Shown here: one piece after another, positions 11,645 through 22,701 of the stretch
How the letters are laid out: each line of letters opens with the position of its first letter
Position numbering within the stretch: the first letter of the stretch is position 1
NCBI RefSeq assembly: GCF_026151205.1
Contig: NC_087075.1
Coordinates: forward strand, 15,575,628 to 15,639,627
Direction of reading: 5' to 3'
DNA: 64,000 bases
Source: Bolinopsis microptera
Taxonomy: Eukaryota; Ctenophora; Tentaculata; Lobata; Bolinopsidae
The notes under the pieces: generated by a model
The model's input: the letters and a program-made list of their open reading frames with translations, nothing else
Database searches by the model: none
Told to the model about the DNA's origin: nothing
Translations under genes and position numbers: made by a program

Positions 11645-12430
11645 TTTCCTTTCTCAGTTTTCTTTTTTTGTATTCTTTTTTCTTTTTTCCTCTCCTCCAG
11701 CTCCCTTTTTTCCTCCCAGCTTTGAATCTGTGACGGATGTGATGGAAGGCTTGTGTTCACTTTTATCCCTACATGGGCTCCCGGCCGTGCGTCCATGTAG
11801 GAGCTGTGGGGCCTTCCGAGTGATAGGGTTACAGTGACTGCTAGTAGAGAAAATATGAAGGTTCCACCAGTAGACATAAGTATCGAAAGCAGGGCATTGG
11901 CTCGACCTCCGAGGCGGGGTATCCGCGAGGACCCTGGTCGTAATCAGCTCTGCACTGTTTCAGTGTATCCTGATGCCTGAAATCTCGGACACTGCCTACG
12001 TACGGGGTAGACAGCCACGGATGATTTTGTCTGTGAGCTTTTCATCACTTCCTGACATGAGCCAGACCTCAGCTGGATCCTTCCTTTTCCTTTTTCTTCA
12101 CTTCCCGTTCAGTCTACCTCTTCATCATCAGTTTGAGTTGCTTCGCCTTGCATTCGAACTTAGCCTCGACAGTTCACCACGGCACCTCTTTTGGATGCCT
12201 CCTGCCGGGCAACACTAGCTCTCAGACACTGGCTAACTTACCGCGCACGGTTTAGTTTCTGTGTCTTTTCTGTGGCCGTGTATTCCGTTTTATGCCACCC
12301 TCTCTGCCGTTCTCGCGCCTGCGCTCACCCACTCCTCAGTGGGCTGTTCATTTGACAGAGTTACTGGCTGGCACTCCCATCATCTTCTCACTCACCATCA
12401 CTGCCCAATCAAATTTATGCAATCAAAATC
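11645..12430 (+). other. LINE 3' UTR with stem-loop
   Basis: Begins with a T-rich pyrimidine tract (11645-11710). A perfect 9-bp stem, CCTACATGG at 11768-11776 with its complement at 11793-11801, closes a 16-nt GC-rich loop. A second GC-rich fold is possible around 11907-11935 (CCTCCGAGGCGGGG region). LINE RTs of the CR1/L2 type recognise 3' RNA folds, so these are candidate RT recognition structures. Short open frames at 11973-12218 and 12261-12503 have no recognisable content. Confidence 0.55.
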
Positions 12431-13280
12431 ACTATACACCCATAATCATATGATCAAAACACAAAGCTTTGAAATATACTTTTTTTGTTTGAGATTTGAA
12501 TAACGTTACTGTAATGTTCCAAATTATATTTTAAATGTTCAAAAATGTTCGCAACTTGTAAATAATCGAAGCTAGTTTAAAAGTTATGAAAACACATACA
12601 ATTCTTCAAATTATTAAAAAGATCTAATTTCAATTATGTTTCAGCCTTAAAGTTTACACCAGATAATTTATACCGTGAACACCACGTGGACGAACACGAT
12701 AATCAAAGTAAAATAAAAGCACATAAACAATTTTAATGACCACCATTATTATAGTAGTAGTAGTATTATCCCCAACCATATATTTCTAAAAATAAACACA
12801 GGTTCCCACCTTAAGGACGAAAGTGAAGCCTAGAGCGCAGTTTATATGCCGGTTACTAGGGTAACTAGAGCGCAGTTTGGATGCATTTGCCGGTATTTTA
12901 GCAAACCAGGGACCGGTTAACCAGCCGATAATGCACTTGTAATGTAGTGATAATACCACCCGATCATGGTGTGAAGTTCTAGGGAATTGTGGTAGTTGTG
13001 TTGTGACGTCACGTCACGTGATGTCACGTGATCATGTGGTGTGACGTCACGTGATCATGTGGTGTGACGTCACGAGAGGATTTTTTGACGCGTTAATTTG
13101 GTGATGTCACGTGATAAGTTGTCTAGACAGTGTTTTAAGTATAAAGCTGGAACAATCCGAGCAGGATTTCACATCATTAAAAGAGCTTAATTATAATATG
13201 TAGCACCACAATTAATTGAATATGCGGTGTTTGGAGTGAACGTAATAATGAGATTAGATCCACGTGACCAGCAATGTTTT
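12431..13280. other. AT-rich unique DNA between LINE and 28-bp array
   Basis: No gene recognised. It contains a cluster of CRE and E-box palindromes (given separately) and a duplicated phrase, CTAGAGCGCAGTTT, near 12831 and 12866. Confidence 0.4.
13003..13113. promoter_or_regulatory. Cluster of CRE (TGACGTCA) and E-box (CACGTG) palindromes
   Basis: Within 110 bp there are three TGACGTCA octamers and several TCACGTGAT sites, arranged as TGTGACGTCACGTGATCATG-type repeats. These are consensus sites for CREB/ATF and bHLH factors. No gene start is evident beside them, so a regulatory role is only possible. The same composite builds the array at 40250. Confidence 0.3.
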
Positions 13281-14758
13281 GTGACAAAGCAGCAACAAGA
13301 TACAGAGTGTGACAGAGCAGCAACAAGATACAGAGTGTGACAGAGCAGCAATAAGATACAGAGTGTGACAGAGCAGCAACAATATACAGAGTGTGACAGA
13401 GCAGCAGCAATATACAGAGTGTGACAGAGCAGCAACAAGATACAGAGTGTGACAGAGCAGCAACAAGATACAGAGTGTGACAGAGCAACAACAAGATACA
13501 GAGTGTGACAGAGCAACAACAAGATACAGAGTGTGACAGAGCAGCAACAAGATACAGAGTGTGACAGAGCAACAACAAGATACAGAGTGTGACAGAGCAA
13601 CAACAAGATACAGAGTGTGACAGAGCAGCAACAAGATACAGAGTGTGACAGAGCAGCAACAAGATACAGAGTGTGACAGAGCAACAACAAGATACACTCA
13701 GAGTGTGACAGAGCAACAACAAGATACAGAGTGTGACAGAGCAGCAACAAGATACAGAGTGTGACAGAGCAGCAACAAGATACAGAGTGTGACAGAGCAG
13801 CAACAAGATACACTCAGAGTGTGACAGAGCAACAACAAGATACAGAGTGTGACAGAGCAACAACAAGATACAGAGTGTGACAGAGCAGCAACAAGATACA
13901 GAGTGTGACAGAGCAACAACAAGATACAGAGTGTGACAGAGCAACAACAAGATACAGAGTGTGACAGAGCAGCAACAAGATACACTCAGAGTGTGACAGA
14001 GCAACAACAAGATACAGAGTGTGACAGAGCAACAACAAGATACAGAGTGTGACAGAGCAACAACAAGATACAGAGTGTGACAGAGCAGCAACAAGATACA
14101 GAGTGTGACAGAGCAGCAACAAGATACAGAGTGTGACAGAGCAGCAACAAGATACAGAGTGTGACAGAGCAACAACAAGATACAGAGTGTGACAGAGCAG
14201 CAACAAGATACAGAGTGTGACAGAGCAGCAACAAGATACAGAGTGTGACAGAGCAACAACAAGATACAGAGTGTGACAGAGCAGCAACAAGATACAGAGT
14301 GTGACAGAGCAGCAACAAGATACAGAGTGTGACAGAGCAGCAACAAGATACAGAGTGTGACAGAGCAGCAACAAGATACAGAGTGTGACAGAGCAACAAC
14401 AAGATACAGAGTGTGACAGAGCAACAACAAGATACAGAGTGTGACAGAGCAGCAACAAGATACAGAGTGTAACAGAGCAGCAACAAGATACAGAGTGTGA
14501 CAGAGCAGCAACAAGATACAGAGTGTGACAGAGCAACAACAAGATACAGAGTGTGACAGAGCAACAACAAGATACAGAGTGTGACAGAGCAACAACAAGA
14601 TACAGAGTGTGACAGAGCAACAACAAGATACAGAGTGTGACAGAGCAACAACAAGATACAGAGTGTGACAGAGCAACAACAAGATACAGAGTGTGACAGA
14701 GCAGCAACAAGATACAGAGTGTGACAGAGCAACAACAAGATACAGAGTGTGACAGAGC
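13281..14758. repeat. 28-bp minisatellite, about 53 copies
   Basis: Unit includes CAACAAGATACAGAGTGTGA followed by CAGAGCAG. The main variable site is GCAGCAAC versus GCAACAAC. Three copies carry a 4-bp ACTC insertion (near 13694, 13811 and 13984), probably copied within the array. As 28 is not a multiple of 3 and the unit has no minus-strand stops, the minus strand is open in all frames; one frame opens with an ATG at 14832 and runs 551 codons. I treat that as spurious. Confidence 0.95.
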
Positions 14759-15035
14759 GGTGCTCCTAAATCATTATTAAGTTTGGAATCTGTCAAGGTA
14801 CCAGCACGGCAAGCATTCAAAACAGAAGCCATGATAATTATGTAATTATCCGTTATTACCTATAATTAATTTAATTAGGAACAGAATGATGCGTGACCGA
14901 TTAATTAGGAGCAGAATTAAGTTATAGAGTTAGCACTCACATAAAATTTGAAGTGATGAAGAAAAATATTTTTGAGAAGAAACTGGAAACGTCTATTGAA
15001 ACAAAAGTTCCCGAAGTAAATAGTTCATGAAGCGA

Positions 15036-15694
15036 ATTCACACGACAGAAGCTTACCGGAACACTTGGTTACCTGGTTACCTGGTTACCTGGTTATTCAC
15101 ACGACAAAAGCTTACCGGAACACTTGGTTACCTGGTTACCTGGTTACCTGGTTATTCACACGACAAAAGCTTACCGGAACACTTGGTTACCTGGTTACCT
15201 GGTTACCTGGTTATTCACACGACAAAAGCTTACCGGAACACTTGGTTACCTGGTTACCTGGTTACCTGGTTATTCACACGACAAAAGCTTACCGGAACAC
15301 TTGGTTACCTGGTTACCTGGTTACCTGGTTATTCACACGACAAAAGCTTACCGGAACACTTGGTTACCTGGTTACCTGGTTACCTGGTTATTCACACGAC
15401 AAAAGCTTACCGGAACACTTGGTTACCTGGTTACCTGGTTATTCACACGACAAAAGCTTACCGGAACACTTGGTTACCTGGTTACCTGGTTACCTGGTTA
15501 TTCACACGACAAAAGCTTACCGGAACACTTGGTTACCTGGTTACCTGGTTACCTGGTTATTCACACGACAAAAGCTTACCGGAACACTTGGTTACCTGGT
15601 TACCTGGTTATTCACACGACAAAAGCTTACCGGAACACTTGGTTACCTGGTTACCTGGTTACCTGGTTACCTGGAATTCACACGACAAAACCGG
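15036..15694. repeat. 59-bp higher-order minisatellite containing GGTTACCT triplets
   Basis: About 11 units, each made of a unique part (ATTCACACGACAAAAGCTTA then CCGGAACACTT) plus three copies of the 8-bp GGTTACCT unit. Units with two or four copies occur near 15429, 15599 and 15660. It is a composite of a new sequence and the dispersed 8-mer, showing that the 8-mer has been captured into a longer amplified unit. Confidence 0.95.
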
Positions 15695-15853
15695 AAGAAA
15701 GTTTACAAGAACTATGGCGGGACTGAAAGTTTAACTGAACAATTAAGCATGCAATCGTACTGTAAAAAGCGAACACATGCATATTGCACACTCTTCATGA
15801 ATAGAACTTTGTTAGAGCATCGTGAGGAGTTCCAACTGAAAACTTTTGGCACA

Positions 15854-15959
15854 CACAGTAATCGCACTATATACTGAGTATATAGTGACACAGTAATCGC
15901 ACTATATACTGAGTATATAGTGACACAGTAATCGCACTATATAGTGAGTATATAGTGAC
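15854..15959. repeat. 35-bp tandem repeat, 3 copies
   Basis: Unit CACAGTAATCGCACTATATA followed by CTGAGTATATAGTGA. Each unit is internally near-palindromic (CACTATATACTGAGTATATAGTG) and could fold. Confidence 0.9.
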
Positions 15960-16340
15960 AGGACTACACGAGATCAACGCTTTCGAGAAGATGTAATTAT
16001 TAGCATCCTAGATATATAACAGCATTAAATCGCATTTCAATATATTTGCGTGTTCCTAAAAAAGAAAAGCTTGGCTCGGGTTAATCCGATTAACTGTTAA
16101 GAGTTACACTAAGCGCCCGTTCTATTGTCCGTAATTCAATAATAGGCTCCGTCAACTGATAATATTAATAGGTCTACTGCACATGTGAACACATGTGCAT
16201 ATTCTGAAAGGGCAGATAAGTGAGACTTTATTACAAAAAGGCTAAACATAAAGAGTATTATAAAGGAGTCCGCTAAATACGAGGAGGAGAACTAGTACTC
16301 TAGTATACAGGAGGGGTAGTAGTATAGAGAAGGAGGGCAG
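15960..16340. other. Unique spacer
   Basis: No gene seen. It carries one copy of a dispersed motif, TATTATAAAGGAGT, at 16256-16269 (see findings). Confidence 0.4.
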
Positions 16341-17037
16341 GGTAACAATTACCCATCCTCCATGTTCAGATACCTAGTGTCGGGGGTAACAATTACCCAT
16401 CCTCCATGTTCAGATACCTAGTGTCGGGGGTAACAATTACCCATCCTCCATCCTCCATGTTCAGATACCTAGTGTCGGGGGTAACAATTACCCATCCTCC
16501 ATGTTCAGATACCTAGTGTCGGGGGTAACAATTACCCATCCTCCATGTTCAGATACCTAGTGTCGGGGGTAACAATTACCCATCCTCCATGTTCAGATAC
16601 CTAGTGTCGGGGGTAACAATTACCCATCCTCCATGTTCAGATACCTAGTGTCGGGGGTAACAATTACCCATCCTCCATGTTCAGATACCTAGTGTCGGGG
16701 GTAACAATTACCCATCCTCCATGTTCAGATACCTAGTGTCGGGGGTAACAATTACCCATCCTCCATGTCAGATACCTAGTGTCGGGGGTAACAATTACCC
16801 ATCCTCCATGTTCAGATACCTAGTGTCGGGGGTAACAATTACCCATCCTCCATGTTCAGATACCTAGTGTCGGGGGTAACAATTACCCATCCTCCATGTT
16901 CAGATACCTAGTGTCGGGGGTAACAATTACCCATCCTCCATGTTCAGATACCTAGTGTCGGGGGGTAACAATTACCCATCCTCCATGTTCAGATACCTAG
17001 TGTCGGGGGTAACAATTACCCATCCTCCATGTTCAGA
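16341..17037. repeat. 44-bp minisatellite, left part (about 16 copies)
   Basis: Unit contains GGGGGTAACAATTACCCATC, CTCCATGTTCAGATACC and TAGTGTC. GGGTAACAATTACCC is an inverted repeat inside every unit. The array continues after the MITE at 17040-17697 and was one array before that insertion. The first copies contain a duplicated CCATCCTCCATCCTCC. Confidence 0.95.
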
Positions 17038-17039
17038 TA

Positions 17040-17697
17040 CCTTAATTCCAAAAAATTTGGGCGACAAAAAATTTGAGCGGGCCTCTCGCCCAAATTTTTT
17101 GCAGACCAAATTAATTGCATAAATCTTTTCCGTCTGCTAAATTTTTTGCTAACCAAACTTTTGGCATTTGGCCTGTGGCCCTGAAATCTATATAGAAAGA
17201 TGGCTTTTTCTTCATATCCAAGTGAAATAATATTTGAAATTTTAGTTTTCTAATCTTTCATTCATTCACCATCTGGTGAGGCGTCATAATGATAATTGTA
17301 TGTGAAAGGGGTATGATAAGATATGCTGAGTGTAAGTAGACTAAACTATCTGATTGAGAGACTAAATATCACTATTGTATATTTATCATTTTGTACTGTC
17401 CCATCATCACTGTATTTTTTAGTAGTTACTGGGCAGATAGTAAATTTCATAATGTGAAACAACTCAGACTACCACCTACATGCTTAAAATTGAAAGAAAA
17501 ATGACTGGAATAATAAGGAATAATAATGAACTAAGGCAAATATCTAACTGAAATTTTAGTGGAAAATCTTTCATTTTTCGAAGAATTTGTGCCCAAATTT
17601 TCGGTCGCCCAAATGAGTTCAAATTTTCTGCCCAAATTTTTCGGGCTCAAATAAATTGTGCTCAATATAATGGCACACAAACTTTTGGGAACTAAGG
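17040..17697. mobile_element. MITE with CCTTARTTCC termini and TA target duplication
   Basis: A 658-bp insertion splits the 44-bp array in mid-unit. The unit reads GATACCTAGTG. On the left GATA is followed by CCTTAATTCC; on the right GGAACTAAGG is followed by TACCTAGTG. Removing the insert and one TA restores a perfect unit, so the TSD is TA (17038-17039 and 17698-17699). Terminal inverted repeats are 22/28 identical. Subterminal regions hold many AAATTTGGGCG-type motifs in both orientations. No transposase is encoded. TA duplication fits Tc1/mariner-like mobilisation; the family is inferred only. Confidence 0.85.
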
Positions 17698-17699
17698 TA

Positions 17700-18678
17700 C
17701 CTAGTGTCGGGGGTAACAATTACCCATCCTCCATGTTCAGATACCTAGTGTCGGGGGTAACAATTACCCATCCTCCATGTTCAGATACCTAGTGTCGGGG
17801 GTAACAATTACCCATCCTCCATGTTCAGATACCTAGTGTCGGGGGTAACAATTACCCATCCTCCATGTTCAGATACCTAGTGTCGGGGGTAACAATTACC
17901 CATCCTCCATGTTCAGATACCTAGTGTCGGGGTAACAATTACCCATCCTCCATGTTCAGATACCTAGTGTCGGGGGTAACAATTACCCATCCTCCATGTC
18001 CAGATACCTAGTGTCGGGGGTAACAATTACCCATCCTCCATGTCCAGATACCTAGTGTCGGGGGTAACAATTACCCATCCTCCATGTTCAGATACCTAGT
18101 GTCGGGGGTAACAATTACCCATCCTCCATGTTCAGATACCTAGTGTCGGGGGTAACAATTACCCATCCTCCATGTTCAGATACCTAGTGTCGGGGGTAAC
18201 AATTACCCATCCTCCATGTTCAGATACCTAGTGTCGGGGGTAACAATTACCCATCCTCCATGTTCAGATACCTAGTGTCGGGGGTAACAATTACCCATCC
18301 TCCATGTTCAGATACCTAGTGTCGGGGGTAACAATTACCCATCCTCCATGTTCAGATACCTAGTGTCGGGGGTAACAATTACCCATCCTCCATGTTCAGA
18401 TACCTAGTGTCGGGGGTAACAATTACCCATCCTCCATGTTCAGATGTCTAGTGTCGGGGGTAACAATTACCCATCCTCCATGTTCAGATACCTAGTGTCG
18501 GGGGTAACAATTACCCATCCTCCATGTTCAGATACCTAGTGTCGGGGGTAACAATTACCCATCCTCCATGTTCAGATACCTAGTGTCGGGGGTAACAATT
18601 ACCCATCCTCCATGTTCAGATATCTAGTGTCGGGGGTAACAATTACCCATCCTCCATGTTCAGATGTCTAGTGTCGGG
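17700..18678. repeat. 44-bp minisatellite, right part (about 22 copies)
   Basis: Continuation of the array at 16341. Variants include a G-deleted copy near 17931 and GATGTCTAG copies near 18445 and 18664. The last copy decays at 18678 into unique sequence. Confidence 0.95.
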
Positions 18679-18727
18679 TGTGAAGACGGCCTATACCCTG
18701 CACAGTGTCGGGAGTCTCGAGAGGTCT

Positions 18728-18920
18728 CCGGAACAACGACTCCGTATCTAGTTCCGGAACAAAGACTCCGTATTTACTATTTAGTTCCGGAACAAAGACT
18801 CCGTATTGAGTTCATTGTACTTTCACATGATAATATATATACCCACTCAAGTACAACCAGTAGATATAATATACTAGAGTACTAGTACTAGTACTAGTAC
18901 TACTACTACTAGTACTAGGG
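18728..18920. repeat. GTTCCGGAACAAAGACTCCG repeats and (ACTAGT)n
   Basis: Three copies of a unit around TCCGGAACAAAGACTCCGTA (about 18728-18806). A short ACTAGT/ACTACT microsatellite follows at 18871-18917. Confidence 0.8.
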
Positions 18921-19440
18921 CTGTTCAGATACCTAGTGTATAACGACAACAAATGGGGGCTAATACCAACAAGTTTAGAGGTGTATGGTACAGCCAGCAG
19001 GGCCGGGTCTCAGACTCTGCAGCAGGGCCGCAGCTCGTTTGTCTACAAACGAGTGTGGCGTTTAGCCAGGCCCCTGCGTTTAGCCAGGGCCCCATAAAAC
19101 AAAGGTATTCAATCATGCATTACTGGTTACCATAGTTACAATCATGCATTACTCCGCATGCATTACTCCAGGGTCTAGTTCCCCGACATCATGTAGGACC
19201 TTATATGTCACGTGATATCATGTAGGACCTTATATGTCACGTGCTGTTTACCCTAATTTGCTGATACAATGCTTGTTTACTAGACTTGGTCTGGATGTGT
19301 TCAGCACCTTGTCATGATCCCCAGATAGCTGCACCCGTACTAAGCTGCACCCTTTACTACACAGAGTGTAGGTTTAGTGTGTACGATTAGTGTAGGGAGG
19401 CGATAAGCTGGTTACTCTAGCCAGACCTGGGTGCTCTGTG
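18921..19440. other. Unique spacer
   Basis: No gene recognised. GTTTAGCCAGG is duplicated near 19050-19090. A 30-bp phrase with CATGTAGGACCTTATATGTC then ACGTG is present twice, at 19190 and 19220. Confidence 0.4.
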
Positions 19441-19711
19441 ACTGGGTTACCTGGTTACCTGGTTACCTGGTTACCTGGTTACCTGGTTACCTGGTTACCT
19501 GGTTACCTGGGTGCTCAGTGACTGGGTTACCTGGTTACCTGGTTACCTGGTTACCTGGTTACCTGGTTACCTGGTTACCTGGTTACCTGGTTACCTGGTT
19601 ACCTGGTTACCTGGGTGCTCAGTGACTGGGTTACCTGGTTACCTGGTTACCTGGTTACCTGGTTACCTGGTTACCTGATTACCTGGTTACCTGGTTACCT
19701 GGTTACCTGGG
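19441..19711. repeat. 8-bp GGTTACCT minisatellite in three blocks
   Basis: Three blocks of GGTTACCT separated by GGGTGCTCAGTGACT. The separators show block-level duplication, as in the 59-bp array at 15036 but with a different separator. Confidence 0.95.
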
Positions 19712-20221
19712 TGTCCTGTGTCTGGGCTAGTCTCTCTTGTTTCGAGGGGGGGGGGGGGGGAGAGGGTATTTGGAGCTGGTGCTTAGAATTGGAGTTGTCT
19801 GCGCGAACAGTCAAATAGTTGCAGTGAACACTGTGAACAGAAAAATCTTCAATCAGAAATTTTCCTTATTTTAAAACATAATTCAATGGCGGATTACTGT
19901 TGTAATTCAGTGACTTGAAAAAAATATGTTGCACTCATGATAATATATCCCAACACTTTTTCCGAAGAAATGAAGGCTTAGGAACTGAAAGAAGACGAAT
20001 GTTCAGAAATAGTAGTCTATACTTATTTTAAAATTCAAATTAAACGAAAAGCACAAAAGGAAAACCAACAGCAGATAACAAATCCGCTGCATTAAAAACA
20101 AACAGCTGATTTCCCAAGAAACGTTTCACGATCACAACTTTCTGTTAACGAGTACAGTGGTGTGAACAAATACCTGGGATACTTTAGACACCTGAACAAA
20201 CACCTGGTACGCTACCAGTAC
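19712..20221. other. Unique DNA
   Basis: No gene seen. A 14-base G run lies at about 19746-19759. Confidence 0.4.
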
Positions 20222-20310
20222 ACTTGGTTACCTGATTACCTGATTACCTGATTACCTGGTTACCTGGTTACCTGGTTACCTGGTTACCTGGTTACCTGGT
20301 TACCTGGTAA
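20222..20310. repeat. 8-bp GGTTACCT minisatellite, short block
   Basis: About 11 units; the first few read GATTACCT and the rest GGTTACCT. Confidence 0.9.
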
Positions 20311-20688
20311 AAAATATTCTACCAGTACACCGTCTTGGTCCCATTATTATGCTAACATCTCCCAAATATTCTACCAGTATTCATCTAACATCTAACGATA
20401 TTATTGGAATTTTAACACTTATTTGATGTCTGATATTACGGGAAATATTGGTTGAACTCCCAAATATCAGAGAGCAAGTGCAGCATGATATTTATTTAAC
20501 AATTGCGTTGCTTTATTTTTAGTTATGATATTATATTCTAATAAATCTACTTATATAATAGGACGCAATGTATGGGGACCTGCCACCCCATGGCAACATG
20601 AAAAATACATCGACTCTGTTACATCGTTTCCTGTTAATATAAAACTCCGTTACAAATTGGGGGAACTAAAACGAACACCGATGGGACA
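20311..20688. other. Unique AT-rich DNA
   Basis: No coding or RNA signal found. ATATTCTACCAGTA appears twice near 20315 and 20365. Confidence 0.35.
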
Positions 20689-21287
20689 TTAAGACAACAT
20701 TAAGACAACAATAAGACAACAATAAGACAACATTAAGACAACAATAAGACAACAATAAGACAACGTTAACGCAACAAACACCAATAAGACAACAAACGAT
20801 AAGACAACATTAAGACAACATTAAGGCAACATTAAGGCAACATTAAAGCAAACATTAAGACAACAATAAGACAACATTAAGACAACAATAAGACAACAAT
20901 AAGACAACAATAAGACAACATTAAGACAACAAACACCGATAAGACAACAAAATATGATAAAATATTAAGACAACATTAAGACAACATTAAGACAACAAAC
21001 ACCGATAAGACAACAAAATATGATAAAATATTAAGACAACATTAAGACAACATTAAGACAACATTAAGACAACAAACTCATTTAAGACAACATTAAGACA
21101 ACAAACTCATTTAAGACAACAATAAGACAACAACAAGACAACATTAAGACAACAAACCCCGATAAGACAACAAAATATGATAAAATATTAAGACAACATT
21201 AAGACAACATTAAGACAACAAACTCATTTAAGACAACATTAAGACAACATTAAGACAACAAACTCATTTAAGACAACATTAAGACAA
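20689..21287. repeat. 11-bp minisatellite (TAAGACAACAT)
   Basis: About 50 units of AAGACAACATT or AAGACAACAAT, broken by longer phrases such as AAACACCGATAAGACAAC, AAAATATGATAAAATAT and AAACTCATTTAAGACAAC. The longer phrases recur (20933, 20999, 21156), indicating higher-order duplication of 60-70 bp or more. Confidence 0.92.
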
Positions 21288-21349
21288 GGAATTTGTTGCT
21301 TTAATGTTGCTTTAATGGTAGTTAGAATATCCGGCACCGTCCCGGCCAA

Positions 21350-21741
21350 AACAGCAGAAAGGGAAGGTTAATATTATGTCAGATGACTATAACAACAGCA
21401 GAAAGGGAAGGTTAATATTATGTCAGATGACTATAACAACAGCAGAAAGGGAAGGTTAATATTATGTCAGATGACTATAACAACAGCAGAAAGGGAAGGT
21501 TAATATTATGTCAGATAACTATAACAACAGCAGAAAGGGAAGGTTAATATTATGTCAGATAACTTTAACAACAGCAGAAAGGGAAGGTTAATATTATGTC
21601 AGATAACTATAACAACAGCAGAAAGGGAAGGTTAATATTATGTCAGATAACTATAACAACAGCAGAAAGGGAAGGTTAATATTATGTCAGATGACTATAA
21701 CAACAGCAGAAAGGGAAGGTTAATATTATGTCAGATGACTT
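21350..21741. repeat. 44-bp minisatellite, about 9 copies
   Basis: Unit: AACAGCAGAAAGGGAAGG, TTAATATTATGTCAGAT, and GACTATAAC or AACTATAAC. It is unrelated to the 44-bp array at 16341. Confidence 0.93.
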
Positions 21742-22040
21742 GTATCAGGAGCATGTATTAAACTGTTATGAACGAGAAATATGATAGGCCCGACCAAAAC
21801 AACAGTGATTAATTTGCATTAGTATCTTCGCTATCTCACTATCTGTATGTACATGTAATAATACCTCTGAACTGAATTATATACTCTTTCAACTAATGAG
21901 AGGTATAAAGTAATTACTATTGGAGAGTGAAGGTCTGTGGCCTGTAAATTTCCAATACCTGGTATGGCCTATAATCTATATATTTGCCTAAGAAAAGAAG
22001 ATCTGTTCAGTTACAATTACAGTAGAATGGAGCAAGTGTT

Positions 22041-22167
22041 CAGTACCCGGCACTACTAGTTACCATGGTTACAGTACCCAGGCTACTAGTTACCATGGTT
22101 ACAGTACCCAGGCTACTATAGTTACCATGGTTACAGTACCCAGGCTACTAGTTACCATGGTTACAGG
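22041..22167. repeat. 30-bp repeat carrying GTTACCATGGTTAC, 4 copies
   Basis: Each unit contains AGTTACCATGGTTACAG followed by TACCCAGGCTACT. GTTACCATGGTTAC differs by one base from an RFX X-box palindrome. Confidence 0.9.
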
Positions 22168-22701
22168 GCCAGTTAATTGTATCCCCGGGGGAACTACTAC
22201 TTAGCAAAGTTTCAAACTAGCAACAAAGGTGGGCCGTAATTATCTTAATAATTAAATAGCGGGCGTTGTTTTGATTGTATGTGGTTATTTACTGTATTAT
22301 TTATTGGCACGGTGCAGCCCGAAACAACGGAACGAACGAAAAGAAATACTTTCAAAATCTTAAGAGAGAAATTTATGAAGTGGCGCTATAACAGTGTGCT
22401 CTTAGGATTAATTCTTAACATTAATCCACACTTCAATTAAGGTAATTTGGACAAAAGAGACACTCCTTAATTAATTCTGTATTAATTTCAATTTGGACGA
22501 TGTACTTTCTAGCAATTAGTGTGCGGCCGGCTGCAGACAATAGCTGGACGGATAGAGTTAGGATTATTACAATACTGGCTACTTGCCAACATAGTAGTAG
22601 TAGTAGTATTACAATGGTAATAGGTTCGAGGTGGCGAGGTTCTGGAGACGTTCTGGAGAGAGTATCGCAGAACTGAAGGGGATCGAAAAGTGGACACGAT
22701 C
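22168..22701. other. Unique AT-rich DNA
   Basis: No gene recognised. Several ATTAATT-rich stretches and no clear repeats. Confidence 0.35.

Larger units (their letters stand above)
3738..12430 (+). mobile_element. Near-full-length APE-type LINE with two intact ORFs
   Basis: Non-LTR retrotransposon containing ORF1 (3816-7922), a 95-bp pyrimidine-rich spacer, ORF2 (8018-11644) and a long structured 3' UTR. Both ORFs are free of stops and frameshifts, so this copy may be young and possibly competent. An esterase-type ORF1 and an ORF2 with apurinic-type endonuclease, RT and C-terminal CCHC match the CR1/L2/Rex1-like assemblage. I cannot place the clade more finely without a tree. Outer limits are approximate: a stop codon at 3741 closes the ORF1 frame upstream, and the GC-richer 3' UTR fades into AT-rich DNA around 12430, near ATCAAAT/ATCAAAAT repeats. 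No target-site duplication was identified. Confidence 0.85.

Noticed and set aside
13177-14832. 551-codon minus-strand frame beginning with ATG, rich in CCCSVTLCILLLL-type repeats
   Set aside because: The 28-bp unit simply lacks stops on the minus strand; all three frames are open and the peptide repeats every 28 residues, as expected from a unit length coprime to 3.
13281-18678. Regularly spaced 28-59 bp repeats resembling a CRISPR array
   Set aside because: No unique spacers between repeats, units are directly contiguous, there are no cas genes, and the setting is eukaryotic.
19441-19711. GGTTACCT arrays as possible telomeric repeats
   Set aside because: They are internal, in both orientations, mixed with other sequence, and do not match known telomere units such as TTAGGG.
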